NCBI GenBank assembly: GCA_903825765.1
Contig: CAIKBU010000035.1
Span: forward strand, 1-32,835
DNA: 32,835 nucleotides
Direction: 5' to 3'
DNA from: an uncultured Actinomycetes bacterium
Lineage (GTDB): Bacteria > Actinomycetota > Acidimicrobiia > Acidimicrobiales > RAAP-2
Below, piece by piece: positions 1-8,717 of the stretch; within the stretch, counting starts at the first letter, position 1, and each line of letters begins with the position of its first letter. The translations under genes and the position numbers were made by a program. The notes under the pieces are model-generated. The model was given only the letters and a program-made list of their open reading frames with translations. It had not been told where the DNA came from and ran no database searches.

Positions 1-55
1 CACTTCAAATCCGGACTTTTGTATGTCCGAACCGCCTACTTCTGTATTTGTCTGT

Positions 56-143
56 TGGCGGAGGAGGTGGGATTTGAACCCACGGTGAGTTTCCCCACGC
101 CGGTTTTCAAGACCGGTTCATTCGGCCGCTCTGACACCCCTCC
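56..143 (-). tRNA. tRNA-Ser(UGA)
   Basis: Read on the minus strand this folds as a class II tRNA. The 7-bp acceptor stem pairs GGAGGGG with CTCCTCC (one G-T pair), the anticodon stem CCGGT/ACCGG encloses loop CTTGAAA with anticodon TGA, a long variable arm follows, and the T-arm is GTGGG-TTCAAAT-CCCAC. The discriminator base is G (position 59) and the 3' CCA is encoded (58-56). The long variable arm and UGA anticodon identify a serine tRNA reading UCA-type codons. It lies downstream of typA on the same strand but is separated from it by a strong terminator and has its own -10 element. Confidence 0.97.
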
Positions 144-150
144 ATCCTCA

Positions 151-156
151 ATTCTA
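151..156 (-). promoter_or_regulatory. -10 element of tRNA-Ser(UGA)
   Basis: TAGAAT on the minus strand ends 7 bases before the mature tRNA 5' end at 143. That is the same spacing seen between -10 elements and leaderless start codons elsewhere in the window, so transcription may begin at the first tRNA base. No clear -35 is visible. Confidence 0.6.
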
Positions 157-241
157 GTGGAACTGCCGAACCGCCACTGATGGCGAGCAATCGACCGTCG
201 TCACGACGGCTGGCCCCACGCCAACACGATGGTGGGGGGGG

Positions 242-274
242 AAAAATGCCCCTCCATTTGGAGGGGCATTTTTT
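242..274 (-). terminator. Rho-independent terminator after typA
   Basis: A 14-bp hairpin (242-255 with 260-273, loop ATTT) has core TGCCCCTCC/GGAGGGGCA flanked by A and T runs. On the minus strand it ends in a five-T tract just after the typA stop at 288. The symmetric A/T flanks could make it work in both directions. Confidence 0.9.
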
Positions 275-287
275 GAACGTGTGCTTC

Positions 288-2105
288 CTAGCCTTTTTTG
301 CGGGCTCGAGCGCGGCCGGCCTGGTCGAGAATGACCTTGCGCAGTCTCACTGACTTCGGGGTGATTTCTACCGCTTCGTCGTCGGCAATGAATTCGAGCG
401 CCTGCTCGAGCGACATGACGGTGGCGGGCGTAATGCGCTCAGTGTGGTCGGAACCAGACGCACGCATGTTGGTGAGCTTCTTTTCCTTGGTCGGGTTGAC
501 GTCCATCTCCTCGGAACGGGAGTTTTCACCGACGATCATGCCTTCGTACACTTCGGTACCGGGCGAGACGAACAAGGTGCCACGGGCCTCGAGGTCGATG
601 AGTGCATTTCCCGTCGTCGCACCCTTGCGGTCGGCCACCAGCACACCATTTGCACGAAGGCGGATGGGTCCGAACCATGGTTCGTAGCCATCAAAGTTGG
701 TGTGCATCATGCCCGCACCGCGAGTTTCGGTCATGAACTCGGTGCGAATGCCCACGAGACCACGAGCAGGAATCTTCCATTCGAGTCGGACCCATCCGGT
801 GCCGTGGTTGATCATGTCAATCATGCTGCCCTTACGGGTGGCGAGAAGGGTCGTAATGGCCCCAACGAACTCGTCGGGAGTGTCAATGGTGACGTGCTCG
901 ACGGGCTCCCAGGTCTTGCCGTCGACGACTTTGGTCACGACCTGGGGCTTGCCGACCGTCAGCTCGAAGCCTTCACGACGCATGGTCTCAATAAGGATGG
1001 CCAACTGGAGTTCACCTCGGCCTTGGACTTCCCAGGCGTCAGGACGCTCGGTGTTGAGTACCCGCAGCGACACGTTACCCACGAGCTCCTTGTCGAGGCG
1101 GTCCTTTACCTGGCGAGCGGTCAAGAGCTTGCCTTCGGTACCGGCGAGCGGCGACGTGTTGATACCAATGGTCATGGACAAGCTGGGCTCGTCGACGGTC
1201 AACGGCGTCAGTGGAATTGGGTTGTCAGGGTCGGCCAGGGTTTCACCAATGGTGATGGTTTCGAAACCAGCCACGGCGACAATGTCACCGGGGCCCGCCT
1301 TGTCCGTGGGGACGCGGTCGAGGGCTTTGGTGATGAAGAGTTCCGAGACTTTGGCGTACTCAATGGTCCCGTCAACGTGACACCACGCGACGCGCGAACC
1401 GCGCTCGAGTTCACCGTTGATAACGCGCAACAGGGCCAGGCGGCCAAGGTACGGCGAGGCGTCAAGGTTGCAAACGAGCGCCTGGAGACCGTGACCCTCT
1501 TCGTACTCGGGGGCCGGGACGTAGTCAACGATGGTCTGGAACAGCGGTCCTAGGTCACCACTGGTGTCTTCGATGTTGGTCGACGCCCAACCCTGACGAG
1601 CCGACGCGTAGAGGATAGGGAACGAGATCTGCTCTTCGTCAGCGTCGAGGTCGAGGAAGAGGTTCTCAACTTCGGCCACCACTTCGGAGGTGCGAGCGTC
1701 GGCACGGTCGACCTTGTTGATTACCAACACCACGGGAAGTCGCTTCTCGAGCGTCTTACGAAGGACGAAGCGAGTCTGGGGCAGGGGGCCCTCGGCGGCG
1801 TCGACGAGCAAGATGACGGCGTCGACCATGGCGAGTCCACGCTCCACTTCACCACCGAAGTCGGCGTGACCAGGGGTGTCGATGATGTTGATCGTCAGGT
1901 CGTTGTACTGAACGGCCGTGTTCTTCGCGAGGATAGTAATACCCTTTTCGCGCTCGAGGTCGCCGGAGTCCATGACTCGTTCAGCGACCGCCTCGTGCGC
2001 GGTGAAGGAGCCCGTTTGGCGGAGCATGGCGTCGACCAATGTGGTCTTTCCATGGTCAACGTGGGCAATGATGGCAATATTACGGAGGGAGGTGCGAAGT
2101 GTCAT
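288..2105 (-). CDS. typA: Ribosome-associated GTPase TypA/BipA
   Basis: A 605-residue translational GTPase of the TypA/BipA family, which binds the ribosome and supports subunit assembly and stress adaptation. The N-terminal G domain shows G1 AHVDHGKTT (14-22), the switch region ending GITI (55-58), G3 DTPGH (76-80) and G4 NKVD (130-133). EF-G-like domains and the TypA-specific basic C-terminus follow. Length matches the family. ATG at 2105 is the first start and places the G1 motif normally. A TAGCGT hexamer (2120-2115) lies 9 bases upstream, so besides reading from the two genes before it, typA may have its own promoter with a 2-3 base leader. A strong terminator follows. Long open frames on the opposite strand are shadows of this gene. 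Confidence 0.97.
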   Translation of the reverse strand: MTLRTSLRNIAIIAHVDHGKTTLVDAMLRQTGSFTAHEAVAERVMDSGDLEREKGITILAKNTAVQYNDLTINIIDTPGHADFGGEVERGLAMVDAVILLVDAAEGPLPQTRFVLRKTLEKRLPVVLVINKVDRADARTSEVVAEVENLFLDLDADEEQISFPILYASARQGWASTNIEDTSGDLGPLFQTIVDYVPAPEYEEGHGLQALVCNLDASPYLGRLALLRVINGELERGSRVAWCHVDGTIEYAKVSELFITKALDRVPTDKAGPGDIVAVAGFETITIGETLADPDNPIPLTPLTVDEPSLSMTIGINTSPLAGTEGKLLTARQVKDRLDKELVGNVSLRVLNTERPDAWEVQGRGELQLAILIETMRREGFELTVGKPQVVTKVVDGKTWEPVEHVTIDTPDEFVGAITTLLATRKGSMIDMINHGTGWVRLEWKIPARGLVGIRTEFMTETRGAGMMHTNFDGYEPWFGPIRLRANGVLVADRKGATTGNALIDLEARGTLFVSPGTEVYEGMIVGENSRSEEMDVNPTKEKKLTNMRASGSDHTERITPATVMSLEQALEFIADDEAVEITPKSVRLRKVILDQAGRARARKKG

Positions 2106-2145
2106 GTCCGCTCTACGCTAGTAGGCATTGGCCGAGAGCGCAGAA

Positions 2146-2946
2146 CTAGGCCGCGACGGTGAGGAGTCCGCGCCGCTGCACGACCGCCGCTCGGACGATG
2201 TCACGGGCCCCCGCACGAAGGTTTTCCATGGTTCCGTCAACGCTCAGGGCAAGACCCGCGTCGGGCCAAAGCCCAATGAATCGCCCCGCGCTGAGCCCTT
2301 CGGGGTGACCGAGGGCATCAATAACCAAGTCGGTTCGTAGTCCCGCTCCGGCACTCTTGCCCGGCGTACCGTGGCGCACGCGAATAACCACTCGTTGTGG
2401 CGTTTCGGTGATGACCATGTCGCGTCGGCCACGTAACGTCGTTTGGGCTGCGCTGACGTTGTAGTAAGTGTCAGCCTGACAGAGCGTGGCCGACGCGCTG
2501 ACAATTTCCCGGGTTTCGAGTAGCAGGTGACACCAATTGGTGGCTTCGGCCACCACGAGGCCCAGGGTGGCGGGCGCCAGAGAGCTCAGCCAGTACCCCA
2601 GTGATCCGAAGTGAGCCTGACCGTTCACGGCACGAAAGAGGTAGTCGTCGATAACGTCACGCACGGCCTCGTGCGCCCGCCGCTGGTCACGCTGAACTCG
2701 GTGTGCCGCCGCCGTGCCGATAAGTCGCCGAGCAGTGCGCGGGCGCCAACAAAATGCCTCACCAGTCTGGCCGGCCTGCTCGACGAGCCAGGCGTCAAGG
2801 CGCCGTGACTGAATGGTGGGCACCGAGCGAAGTCGGGTACTGAAACTGTTCCGCTGTTCGGCGTCAAGAGCCGCACCTAGTTCGGGGGCCGACGAAATGA
2901 GGACAGCGAGGTCCTCACTCGTGGAGCGTCGTTGGGTCAACATCAT
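2146..2946 (-). CDS. Hypothetical protein, downstream partner of a nuclease-like protein
   Basis: A 266-residue protein with no signal peptide or membrane segment that I can see, rich in Ala and Arg. I do not recognise it with confidence. Its C-terminal third (strand VVIRVRHG, then RTDLVIDAL and a final helix) has roughly the layout of the C-terminal part of the preceding gene's product, but with Arg where a PD-(D/E)XK nuclease would carry its acidic and Lys residues, so any relationship is speculative. Its ATG overlaps the stop of the upstream gene (ATGA type), indicating translational coupling. A second ATG three bases on (2943) is an alternative start. It is followed 40 bases later by typA on the same strand. 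Confidence 0.7.
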   Translation of the reverse strand: MMLTQRRSTSEDLAVLISSAPELGAALDAEQRNSFSTRLRSVPTIQSRRLDAWLVEQAGQTGEAFCWRPRTARRLIGTAAAHRVQRDQRRAHEAVRDVIDDYLFRAVNGQAHFGSLGYWLSSLAPATLGLVVAEATNWCHLLLETREIVSASATLCQADTYYNVSAAQTTLRGRRDMVITETPQRVVIRVRHGTPGKSAGAGLRTDLVIDALGHPEGLSAGRFIGLWPDAGLALSVDGTMENLRAGARDIVRAAVVQRRGLLTVAA

Positions 2947-3752
2947 GCCGCCACCGCCGCCGTCGAGAGGTACGTGGTGAGATCGTCGATGGCGCGCTGC
3001 AGGAGTGCGGTGTCAACGTCACGGATTAGGCAGTCCGCGGTCGCGGTCGAGAACAAGGCGACGCGTAGCGGCACGACGCCGCTGCGGAGGGTTTGCACCA
3101 GCGCGTGGTATCGCAGGGTCTGATCGGCGGTGTCACCGAGCGGCGCGGTGGTGATGTCGAGCAGTGAGAGGGCGGCATTCGCATCAACCACGGACCCGAC
3201 CATGAGGTCAACTTCATCGCGTAAGACGAAGGCGCCGCCCGACAGCATGACCACCGAACGAACGCCGGTCTGTGGACGCCACGACGAGGCAAAGGTGCCC
3301 AAGTGTTCTCGTAATACGCTGACGTGGGAACGCACGTCGGCCCGAAGGCGGGCCTGCACGTCAGCGTCGGCCGCGGAGAATGCGGCCAGGAGCGTCGCTT
3401 CGCCCTGGTTGCTGCACCACGCGGACATGGTGTCCTCGAAGGGATCGGTCAGGTGTTGGTCGTGGACCAGCAACGTGAGCGCTGTCGTTACCAGCAGCCC
3501 ACGCAGGCGCGCCAGCGGGCTCGATTCGAGTGGGCGAATGCTGGAGCGCAGTGAGCTCGAGCGAAGTGTGAGCGGGTTCGTCGGGTGAAGCCCGGAACTC
3601 GCCACAATGTCGTCAATTTGTGCGCGAAGGCCGGGTGCGGAGGTGATGTCACGCGAGGGTCGGGCCGTAGGGGTGCCGCGCAGGCGAGTGGCGAGTGACA
3701 GTGGCGTCGTCGTGGTGTTCGTCATGCTTCCACTGTTGTCGGCACCTGTCAC
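2943..3752 (-). CDS. Hypothetical protein, degenerate PD-(D/E)XK nuclease-like
   Basis: A 269-residue protein read from GTG at 3752; ATG at 3725 (starting MTNTTTTPL) is an equally possible start. The C-terminal region has the order seen in RecB/Cas4-type PD-(D/E)XK folds: an acidic strand DEVDLMVG, a strand LSLLDITT where active relatives usually show D-x-K-T, then a helix with QTLRYHALVQTL and the following strand. The position expected to be the catalytic Lys is Thr (DITT), so if the fold is right the nuclease is probably inactive or uses another residue. Family assignment is my reading of the pattern, not a search result. It is translationally coupled to the next gene and shares a short divergent promoter region with a small membrane protein. 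Confidence 0.65.
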   Translation of the reverse strand: MTGADNSGSMTNTTTTPLSLATRLRGTPTARPSRDITSAPGLRAQIDDIVASSGLHPTNPLTLRSSSLRSSIRPLESSPLARLRGLLVTTALTLLVHDQHLTDPFEDTMSAWCSNQGEATLLAAFSAADADVQARLRADVRSHVSVLREHLGTFASSWRPQTGVRSVVMLSGGAFVLRDEVDLMVGSVVDANAALSLLDITTAPLGDTADQTLRYHALVQTLRSGVVPLRVALFSTATADCLIRDVDTALLQRAIDDLTTYLSTAAVAA

Positions 3753-3757
3753 ACGAC

Positions 3758-3763
3758 TAACCT
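3758..3763 (+). promoter_or_regulatory. -10 element, leaderless type
   Basis: TAACCT ends 6 bases before the GTG at 3770, with no Shine-Dalgarno sequence between. The spacing matches the leaderless pattern seen across the window. Confidence 0.5.
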
Positions 3764-3769
3764 GAAGAC

Positions 3770-3895
3770 GTGTTTCTCGCGCAAACCACCGTGGCCTTCG
3801 ACGTCGTCTTCGGGATTTTCCTCGTCGCTATCGTCGTACTCACGGTGCTGACCGTGCGTTTTATCCGACGCCAGGACCGAGCGCGCCGCCGCTAG
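3770..3895 (+). CDS. Small single-pass membrane protein (41 aa)
   Basis: A GTG-started frame of 41 residues with a short N-terminus, one hydrophobic segment of about 22 residues (VAFDVVFGIFLVAIVVLTVLTV) written here only by its ends VAF...LTV, and a strongly basic tail containing RRQDRARRR. The positive-inside rule predicts an N-out, C-in membrane protein. Three things support it being real: a TAnnnT -10 placed for a leaderless transcript, a coherent membrane topology, and a TAG stop nested in a CTAG that also ends the convergent gene, an arrangement repeated at 10576-10579. No function can be assigned. Confidence 0.6.
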   Translation: MFLAQTTVAFDVVFGIFLVAIVVLTVLTVRFIRRQDRARRR

Positions 3896-4119
3896 CCCCG
3901 AGCGTCGAGTCGAGCCTCGAGTGCCTTCGTGGTGCGATCGAGATCGGCGATTGCTCGTTCGAGCACACTGAGTCGGTCACGAAGAATCGTGTCCACCCGC
4001 TCGTCCACGCGCTTATCAACTTCGTCACGAAGTTTGGCGTCGACTGAGTCAACGAGTGGCTGGGTGAGTTGCTTGAAGCGGGCTCGAATATCGGGTCCGC
4101 GTTCGTCTGAGGCATCCAT
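3892..4119 (-). CDS. Small coiled-coil protein (75 aa)
   Basis: A short, highly charged protein from ATG 4119, preceded by GGGAGAGA as a plausible ribosome-binding site. From about residue 10 onward it is almost entirely alpha-helical with heptad-like spacing of Leu/Val/Ile (LVDSVDAKLRDEV, RVDTILRDRLSVLERA), so a coiled coil is likely. It begins 11 bases after the stop of the large secreted protein and is probably cotranscribed with it. No cysteines, signal peptide or membrane segment. A longer frame from 4188 would overlap the upstream gene and is rejected. Function unknown. Its stop shares CTAG with the convergent 41-residue gene. Confidence 0.75.
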   Translation of the reverse strand: MDASDERGPDIRARFKQLTQPLVDSVDAKLRDEVDKRVDERVDTILRDRLSVLERAIADLDRTTKALEARLDARG

Positions 4120-4130
4120 AGTTCTCTCCC

Positions 4131-6227
4131 TTACGGCTTGCAGTACACGCCGGCGTTGAACTGCAGTGTATTGAACTGCCCGAACCACGGGGCGCCGAGC
4201 AACGTCTTCTCCTCAGACTTTAGGGTCGACGTTGGCGTGCAGGTGGCGCTGAAGGCGATGTAGCCAAGGACGTTGGCTCCGTTCCCTCCCGCGATCAGGG
4301 TGAGCCCTCCTCCGCCAAAGGCCACCGCTTCAAAAATGGGCAGCGGGGCGGTCGAGAGGTGATAGTTGCGGTATTCCGATTGCGAAGCGTAGAGGCCCGG
4401 GTGAAGCGCCGGGTCGACACTGGCCATGCCGTCGATCCAGCCCTGAACCATCGAACGCCAGTAGGTCGCGTAAAGGGCGATAGTGGCGCTCGAAGCCCCC
4501 GGGGGGGCATCGAGGTGGGAGTGGTTGTCGGGAAGTCCTTCGGGGTCGAAGATGATCCAGTTCGGCAGTTGCGTCAAACCCAACGCCTTGTAGGCGTCAA
4601 TCTGTTTCGCGACCCACTGACCGGCCAGGAGGCCGTGAGAGTAGTACGAGGCGGTGGACTGCACTTGCCCTCCGAGGGGGCCGCTCGCGGTCCAAAACGA
4701 CAGCCAGGTAACGGCCCGGTGACTCTGCTGAATGGCCTTGCCGAGAAGATAATCGGGTGACTGAGCCACGCCGCCACTCGTCACGAAGCCGACCCACGGT
4801 GCCTGGTAGGTGCCGAGACCACCGGTGTCGGACACAATGGGCCACCCGTCACTGATGGCCCGGGCGTTGTCGGCCTGGGGGATGGCGTAGACGCCGACCC
4901 CCTTGGGCGAAATGAATCCATTCGCGAACGCGAAGAGCGCGAGTTGCCCGTTGATGTAGGTGCTTTGGACCGTTGCGGACACCGTCTGCGCCGCGTTACT
5001 CGCGTGTTGTGAGAGGTCGGTCGTGGTCCACGCGGTCGTGGCGAGCGGTGTCGAGTAGAGGAAAAGATCGCCCCACTGTTGTGCGGCGCCAGCAATGGTG
5101 AGCGTCGTGGCTGAAACCGCCATGGTGATCGTGCCGGCGAGGGGTGGTGCCCCTGACGTAATATTCGTCACGTTCACGTACAGCCACGTCGACGAGGGTT
5201 GCGTGATGACGTGAGGTGTACGGATGGATCCGAGCTCCGCGCCGTTGGCGACACTAAAGAGTTGGACGCTGCCATCAGTGCCGAGCCCAGCGAGGTAGTC
5301 CGTCGTGGCGGTGGCGACCGCGGTGAGAGCGCTGGCGGTGGTGGGCGAATTAGTCGCCACGGTGACGTTGAGGGTCGCCCAGCTTCCCGTCGCGGATTGC
5401 TGAAAGGCCATGATGTTGCCGTTGAGCAACACCGCACAAAAAAGCGCTTGCGTCGAGTTGCTGGGCATCATCACCGGGGCGCCCGCCAAGGCGGGAGTGC
5501 TCGTGGCGGTGGTCACGTCGGTGAACGCACTGACGGTAGGCGGTTGGTTACTCGTTGGCCACGTGAGGGTCAGATACTGGGCATTCCCGCCTGCGTCGCC
5601 AGCGACGACCGACGCCGACGCTCCGTGAAGAAACACACTCGGCGCGGATGGGGCGAACGTCACCCCACTGCTCAAGGTCAGGTCAGCAATGTCGTAGGGG
5701 GCGAGCGAACGGACACGTTCGTGATGCGTTCGTAGAAGGCTGGCGGGAGTGAGCAGTATCAAATCCCCGTTAGTAGCCACGTAGGTCACGTCCACGTTGT
5801 GCCACGGATCAAAAAAGACGACAGGATCGCTCCCGGGCGGGGGCGAGTTAAGACCAGTCGTCAGGTCGAGCACGCTCGACGTCGCCCCCGCGGAACGCTG
5901 GGAGAGGAGGAGGTCTCCGGTCGCACTCCGAGCGGCAATCGCCACAATCCCATTACCGCTAATCACACTGGGCGTTCCTTGCAACGTGGCGTTGGCGAAT
6001 GAAGACTCCATGGAACTGGCGTTCCATGGGATGGCGCTGACGCCCGAGTTCACGAACGTAATGTAGGGGTTTCCCTGCAGTGTGCCGGGGGTGAGGGGCG
6101 GCACGGTGATGGCGGGCAAAAAGGTCGTGACGAGCACCAGACGAGAAGTGATTGTTCGCGAGCGCTTCGCCCACGACACGGCCCGTGACCACACCGTCAA
6201 GCGGCGGAAGCTACGAGGTCGTGACAC
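4131..6227 (-). CDS. Large secreted protein with possible glycoside-hydrolase-like C-terminus
   Basis: A 698-residue exported protein. GTG 6227 is chosen because it lies 14 bases after the upstream stop with an AGGACAGGA ribosome-binding site, and gives a basic N-region followed by the hydrophobic segment LVLVTTFLPAITV; a longer frame from 6278 would overlap the protease gene. The middle is Thr/Ser/Ala-rich beta-type sequence with repeating strands, perhaps a propeller or Ig-like array. The last 230 residues contain WIIFDPEG (D561, E563), then HPGLYAS and a final GQFNTLQFNAGVYC, a layout like the Rv2525c/DUF1906 or GH25-type TIM barrel where D/E residues at strand ends act on peptidoglycan or polysaccharide. 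That domain call is tentative. It sits between an S53 protease and a coiled-coil gene, probably in one operon. Confidence 0.75.
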   Translation of the reverse strand: MSRPRSFRRLTVWSRAVSWAKRSRTITSRLVLVTTFLPAITVPPLTPGTLQGNPYITFVNSGVSAIPWNASSMESSFANATLQGTPSVISGNGIVAIAARSATGDLLLSQRSAGATSSVLDLTTGLNSPPPGSDPVVFFDPWHNVDVTYVATNGDLILLTPASLLRTHHERVRSLAPYDIADLTLSSGVTFAPSAPSVFLHGASASVVAGDAGGNAQYLTLTWPTSNQPPTVSAFTDVTTATSTPALAGAPVMMPSNSTQALFCAVLLNGNIMAFQQSATGSWATLNVTVATNSPTTASALTAVATATTDYLAGLGTDGSVQLFSVANGAELGSIRTPHVITQPSSTWLYVNVTNITSGAPPLAGTITMAVSATTLTIAGAAQQWGDLFLYSTPLATTAWTTTDLSQHASNAAQTVSATVQSTYINGQLALFAFANGFISPKGVGVYAIPQADNARAISDGWPIVSDTGGLGTYQAPWVGFVTSGGVAQSPDYLLGKAIQQSHRAVTWLSFWTASGPLGGQVQSTASYYSHGLLAGQWVAKQIDAYKALGLTQLPNWIIFDPEGLPDNHSHLDAPPGASSATIALYATYWRSMVQGWIDGMASVDPALHPGLYASQSEYRNYHLSTAPLPIFEAVAFGGGGLTLIAGGNGANVLGYIAFSATCTPTSTLKSEEKTLLGAPWFGQFNTLQFNAGVYCKP

Positions 6228-6241
6228 GGCGTCGTCCTGTC

Positions 6242-8641
6242 CTAGACCGGAGTCACGACACGAAGTGGTCGCGACCACGGTCCGGCGCCATTGCGGTTGA
6301 CGGCGCGAAGTTCGAGTGAATAGTGGTGCGCGGATTTCAGATTACGTAGCGAAAACTTGGTGGCACTTCCCGTGAAGCTAAACCACGTCTTTCCTTGATC
6401 GAGAGAGAGCTGATACGTACGCACTGGCGGAATTTTGGTCGCATAAGGGCGAAGGGCAACCGCCAACGACGTGCCGCTCACCCCCGCGGCCACCAAGGTG
6501 GGGCGCACTGGCACGAGCTGGCTCAATGGCACTGCCACGAACGTGACGGTGATGGTCGAGACAGTCTGCCCCCCGACCGTTTCGCGTACGGTCACTGGGC
6601 CGGGCTGGGTCTCGCTGAGTGACACGGTGGCCGCGCCCGTGGTCGCGGCGTTGACGGTAACGATGGCACCAGAACCGCTGGCGGTTCCTGTTTCGTTGTC
6701 AAACAGCACCTGGCCAACCGTGGTCGAGGCCGTAAAGGTCACGGGGCGGTTGACCATCGCGGCCCCACTCGTGTCGTGAAGGAACGCAGTAAGGGTGATT
6801 GAACTGTTGACGTACGCCGCGTGCTTGCTCGCCACCAGTGGACTCTGGGACACGTCGAGCGCGGAGGGACACAGCGCGTTGACCAGTGCGGGACTCGGGC
6901 TGCCGAGCCCCGAGGCCAGGTCGAACCCCGTACCGGCACTGTACGCATGTTGGGCGAAGGCGTCATTGGTACCGCTGGTCACGTCGACGAAGTTACCCGC
7001 GGTGGTGGCGGCACTGTAGAGGGTGGGATTGAGAAAGCCCAGTCGATTCGTGCCGCCAAGTTGTAGCGCTGAGCAGGTTTGGGTGGCGATGGCCACCACA
7101 GCACTGAGAATGGGTGCACCAATCGACGTGCCACCAATGCTGCTCCAACCGACGCACGACGAATGAGAGCAGTTGACATTCGTGGTGTTGTCACCAGTGA
7201 AGTACTGGATGAAACCAGTGGAGGGGTCGGCCATGAGGGAGACATCGGGCACCATGCGTGAGGTGGCCGACGCGACCCCTTGTGAGGTGTCATTCGTGAA
7301 AAGCGACCCCCGCTGCCACCAGGGGCGAGACCACAGTGCAGACACGCCACCACCACCGGCGCCCCCATTGTTATTCCAAACGGTCTCATTGAGTGGTGAC
7401 AGGGCAGCAACGGTGAGCCCGCCCACGCCGGTTACGAAGGGCTGCGACGCAGGGTCGTCGACGGCCGGCGCATTGGTCGTAATGCCGTTGCAGTCCGAGG
7501 ACCCATTATCGCCCGAAGCGGCGACGACGGTGATGCCTTCAGCGGCCATTTGTTGAAAGAGCGGTGCTTCGGCATTAACCGCGCCCGACGGATCATTTTC
7601 GCAGTCACCCCACGATGTCGAGACGACGGTGGCGAGGTTGTCATCGGCAATTTTGGCGTAGAGGTCAACTGGTCCGTTATTCGTATTTGGCCCGCTGTAG
7701 ACGTTGATGGTTGCCCCGGGCGCCAGCGCGGCGGCTTGCTCAATGTCCATCGTGGCCTCGTCGCTATAGCCCCCGGTGGCGCCGCCATCAACCTTGATGG
7801 TGTGAATGGTCGGGCTGACGTGGTAGCAGGAGAAAAAGACACGGGTATCGGTGGGGTCGTAGTTGCCGAGTTCGTACATCGCAATCACGGCGTTCTGCCC
7901 AGTGTTGCCCTGGAGCCATTGGCTGGTGAGTCCGTAGAGCTGCCCCTGTTGTTGGATGGTGTAGCCCCCGAGCGCATTGGGCTGTGTTCCGCTCGAAGCT
8001 CCGGCACTGGGGCATGGGCCCACGTAGTTCGGTGGCGTCGTCGTCGTTGTCGTAGCGTGCGACGTCGTGAGACTCGTGGTGCGGGGCAATGAACTCGTGA
8101 GACCGGCAATCGCCGTCACACTCGGGGCGAGGGTGGCGGGCAGGGTGGCGGGTGTCGTGAGTTGGGGCACGACGACACCGTCGGTGCGACGCACGCGAGC
8201 CACCCGTGCCGCGAAGGCGTGGGCAATGGCACGGAGTGGGCCATGGACCGACAGCACCAGGTGACCGCGACTGAGCGCGCCAACGTGGAGTCCCTGGTGG
8301 GTGAGGTACGCCCGTAGAGCGGCGACGTGGGCCGCGGGTGCACCGAATCGCTGGGCGAAGGCATTTGGCGTCAAAAAGTGACGATACTGCGGGGAACTCG
8401 GCGTGCTCAGCGCGCGCAGGAAGGATTGCTCGCCGGCTGGGTTGGCCGAGGTGAGCACTACGTCGAACTGGCCATTTCCCGAGGCGGGCAGCGCCGTTGC
8501 GCCAGGCGCCAGCGGCTGGGGGGTTGCCACCACAATGCGCGGATGCGCGACGGCGTTGGCCACCGCGGGCGAGGCCACCGCGGCGAGGGCCAAGAGGCTC
8601 GTGGCAACGAGCGCCCGGACTGGTCGTGAGTACCGATACAT
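6242..8641 (-). CDS. Secreted S53 (sedolisin/kumamolisin) serine-carboxyl peptidase with Ig-like and Fn3 tail
   Basis: A 799-residue secreted endopeptidase. Residues 1-31 are a signal peptide. About 40-180 form the pro-kumamolisin activation domain (SPQYRHFLTPNAFAQRFG is typical), followed by a Thr-rich linker. The catalytic domain spans about 220-590 with the E-xxx-D pair E295/D299 (DEATMD), oxyanion Asp D378 (ASGDNGSSDC) and nucleophile S506 (GGTSIGAP). A C-terminal calcium-site region (FVDVTSG...GFDLASGLGSP) closes it. An Ig-like segment (about 600-700) and a fibronectin type III module (about 705-799) follow, likely for wall or substrate binding. S53 enzymes work at acid pH by established family knowledge. 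A GGAGG ribosome-binding site precedes ATG 8641, and a TAGGCT -10 (8656-8651) lies only 9 bases upstream. Confidence 0.95.
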   Translation of the reverse strand: MYRYSRPVRALVATSLLALAAVASPAVANAVAHPRIVVATPQPLAPGATALPASGNGQFDVVLTSANPAGEQSFLRALSTPSSPQYRHFLTPNAFAQRFGAPAAHVAALRAYLTHQGLHVGALSRGHLVLSVHGPLRAIAHAFAARVARVRRTDGVVVPQLTTPATLPATLAPSVTAIAGLTSSLPRTTSLTTSHATTTTTTPPNYVGPCPSAGASSGTQPNALGGYTIQQQGQLYGLTSQWLQGNTGQNAVIAMYELGNYDPTDTRVFFSCYHVSPTIHTIKVDGGATGGYSDEATMDIEQAAALAPGATINVYSGPNTNNGPVDLYAKIADDNLATVVSTSWGDCENDPSGAVNAEAPLFQQMAAEGITVVAASGDNGSSDCNGITTNAPAVDDPASQPFVTGVGGLTVAALSPLNETVWNNNGGAGGGGVSALWSRPWWQRGSLFTNDTSQGVASATSRMVPDVSLMADPSTGFIQYFTGDNTTNVNCSHSSCVGWSSIGGTSIGAPILSAVVAIATQTCSALQLGGTNRLGFLNPTLYSAATTAGNFVDVTSGTNDAFAQHAYSAGTGFDLASGLGSPSPALVNALCPSALDVSQSPLVASKHAAYVNSSITLTAFLHDTSGAAMVNRPVTFTASTTVGQVLFDNETGTASGSGAIVTVNAATTGAATVSLSETQPGPVTVRETVGGQTVSTITVTFVAVPLSQLVPVRPTLVAAGVSGTSLAVALRPYATKIPPVRTYQLSLDQGKTWFSFTGSATKFSLRNLKSAHHYSLELRAVNRNGAGPWSRPLRVVTPV

Positions 8642-8717
8642 AGTGCCTCCAGCCTACGAACTCTTGAGCGCGCCCATCTCGATTGGGCGACGAGTTGTCA
8701 CCGTGGTGGGCAAATAT

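Noticed and set aside
444-1553. 369-residue open frame on the plus strand
   Set aside because: It is antisense to typA, whose motifs are complete; no family features or start signals. Long antisense frames are expected in GC-rich genes.
6228-6278. Longer start of the large secreted protein
   Set aside because: It would overlap the S53 gene by 37 bases, while GTG 6227 has a ribosome-binding site and gives a sensible export signal.
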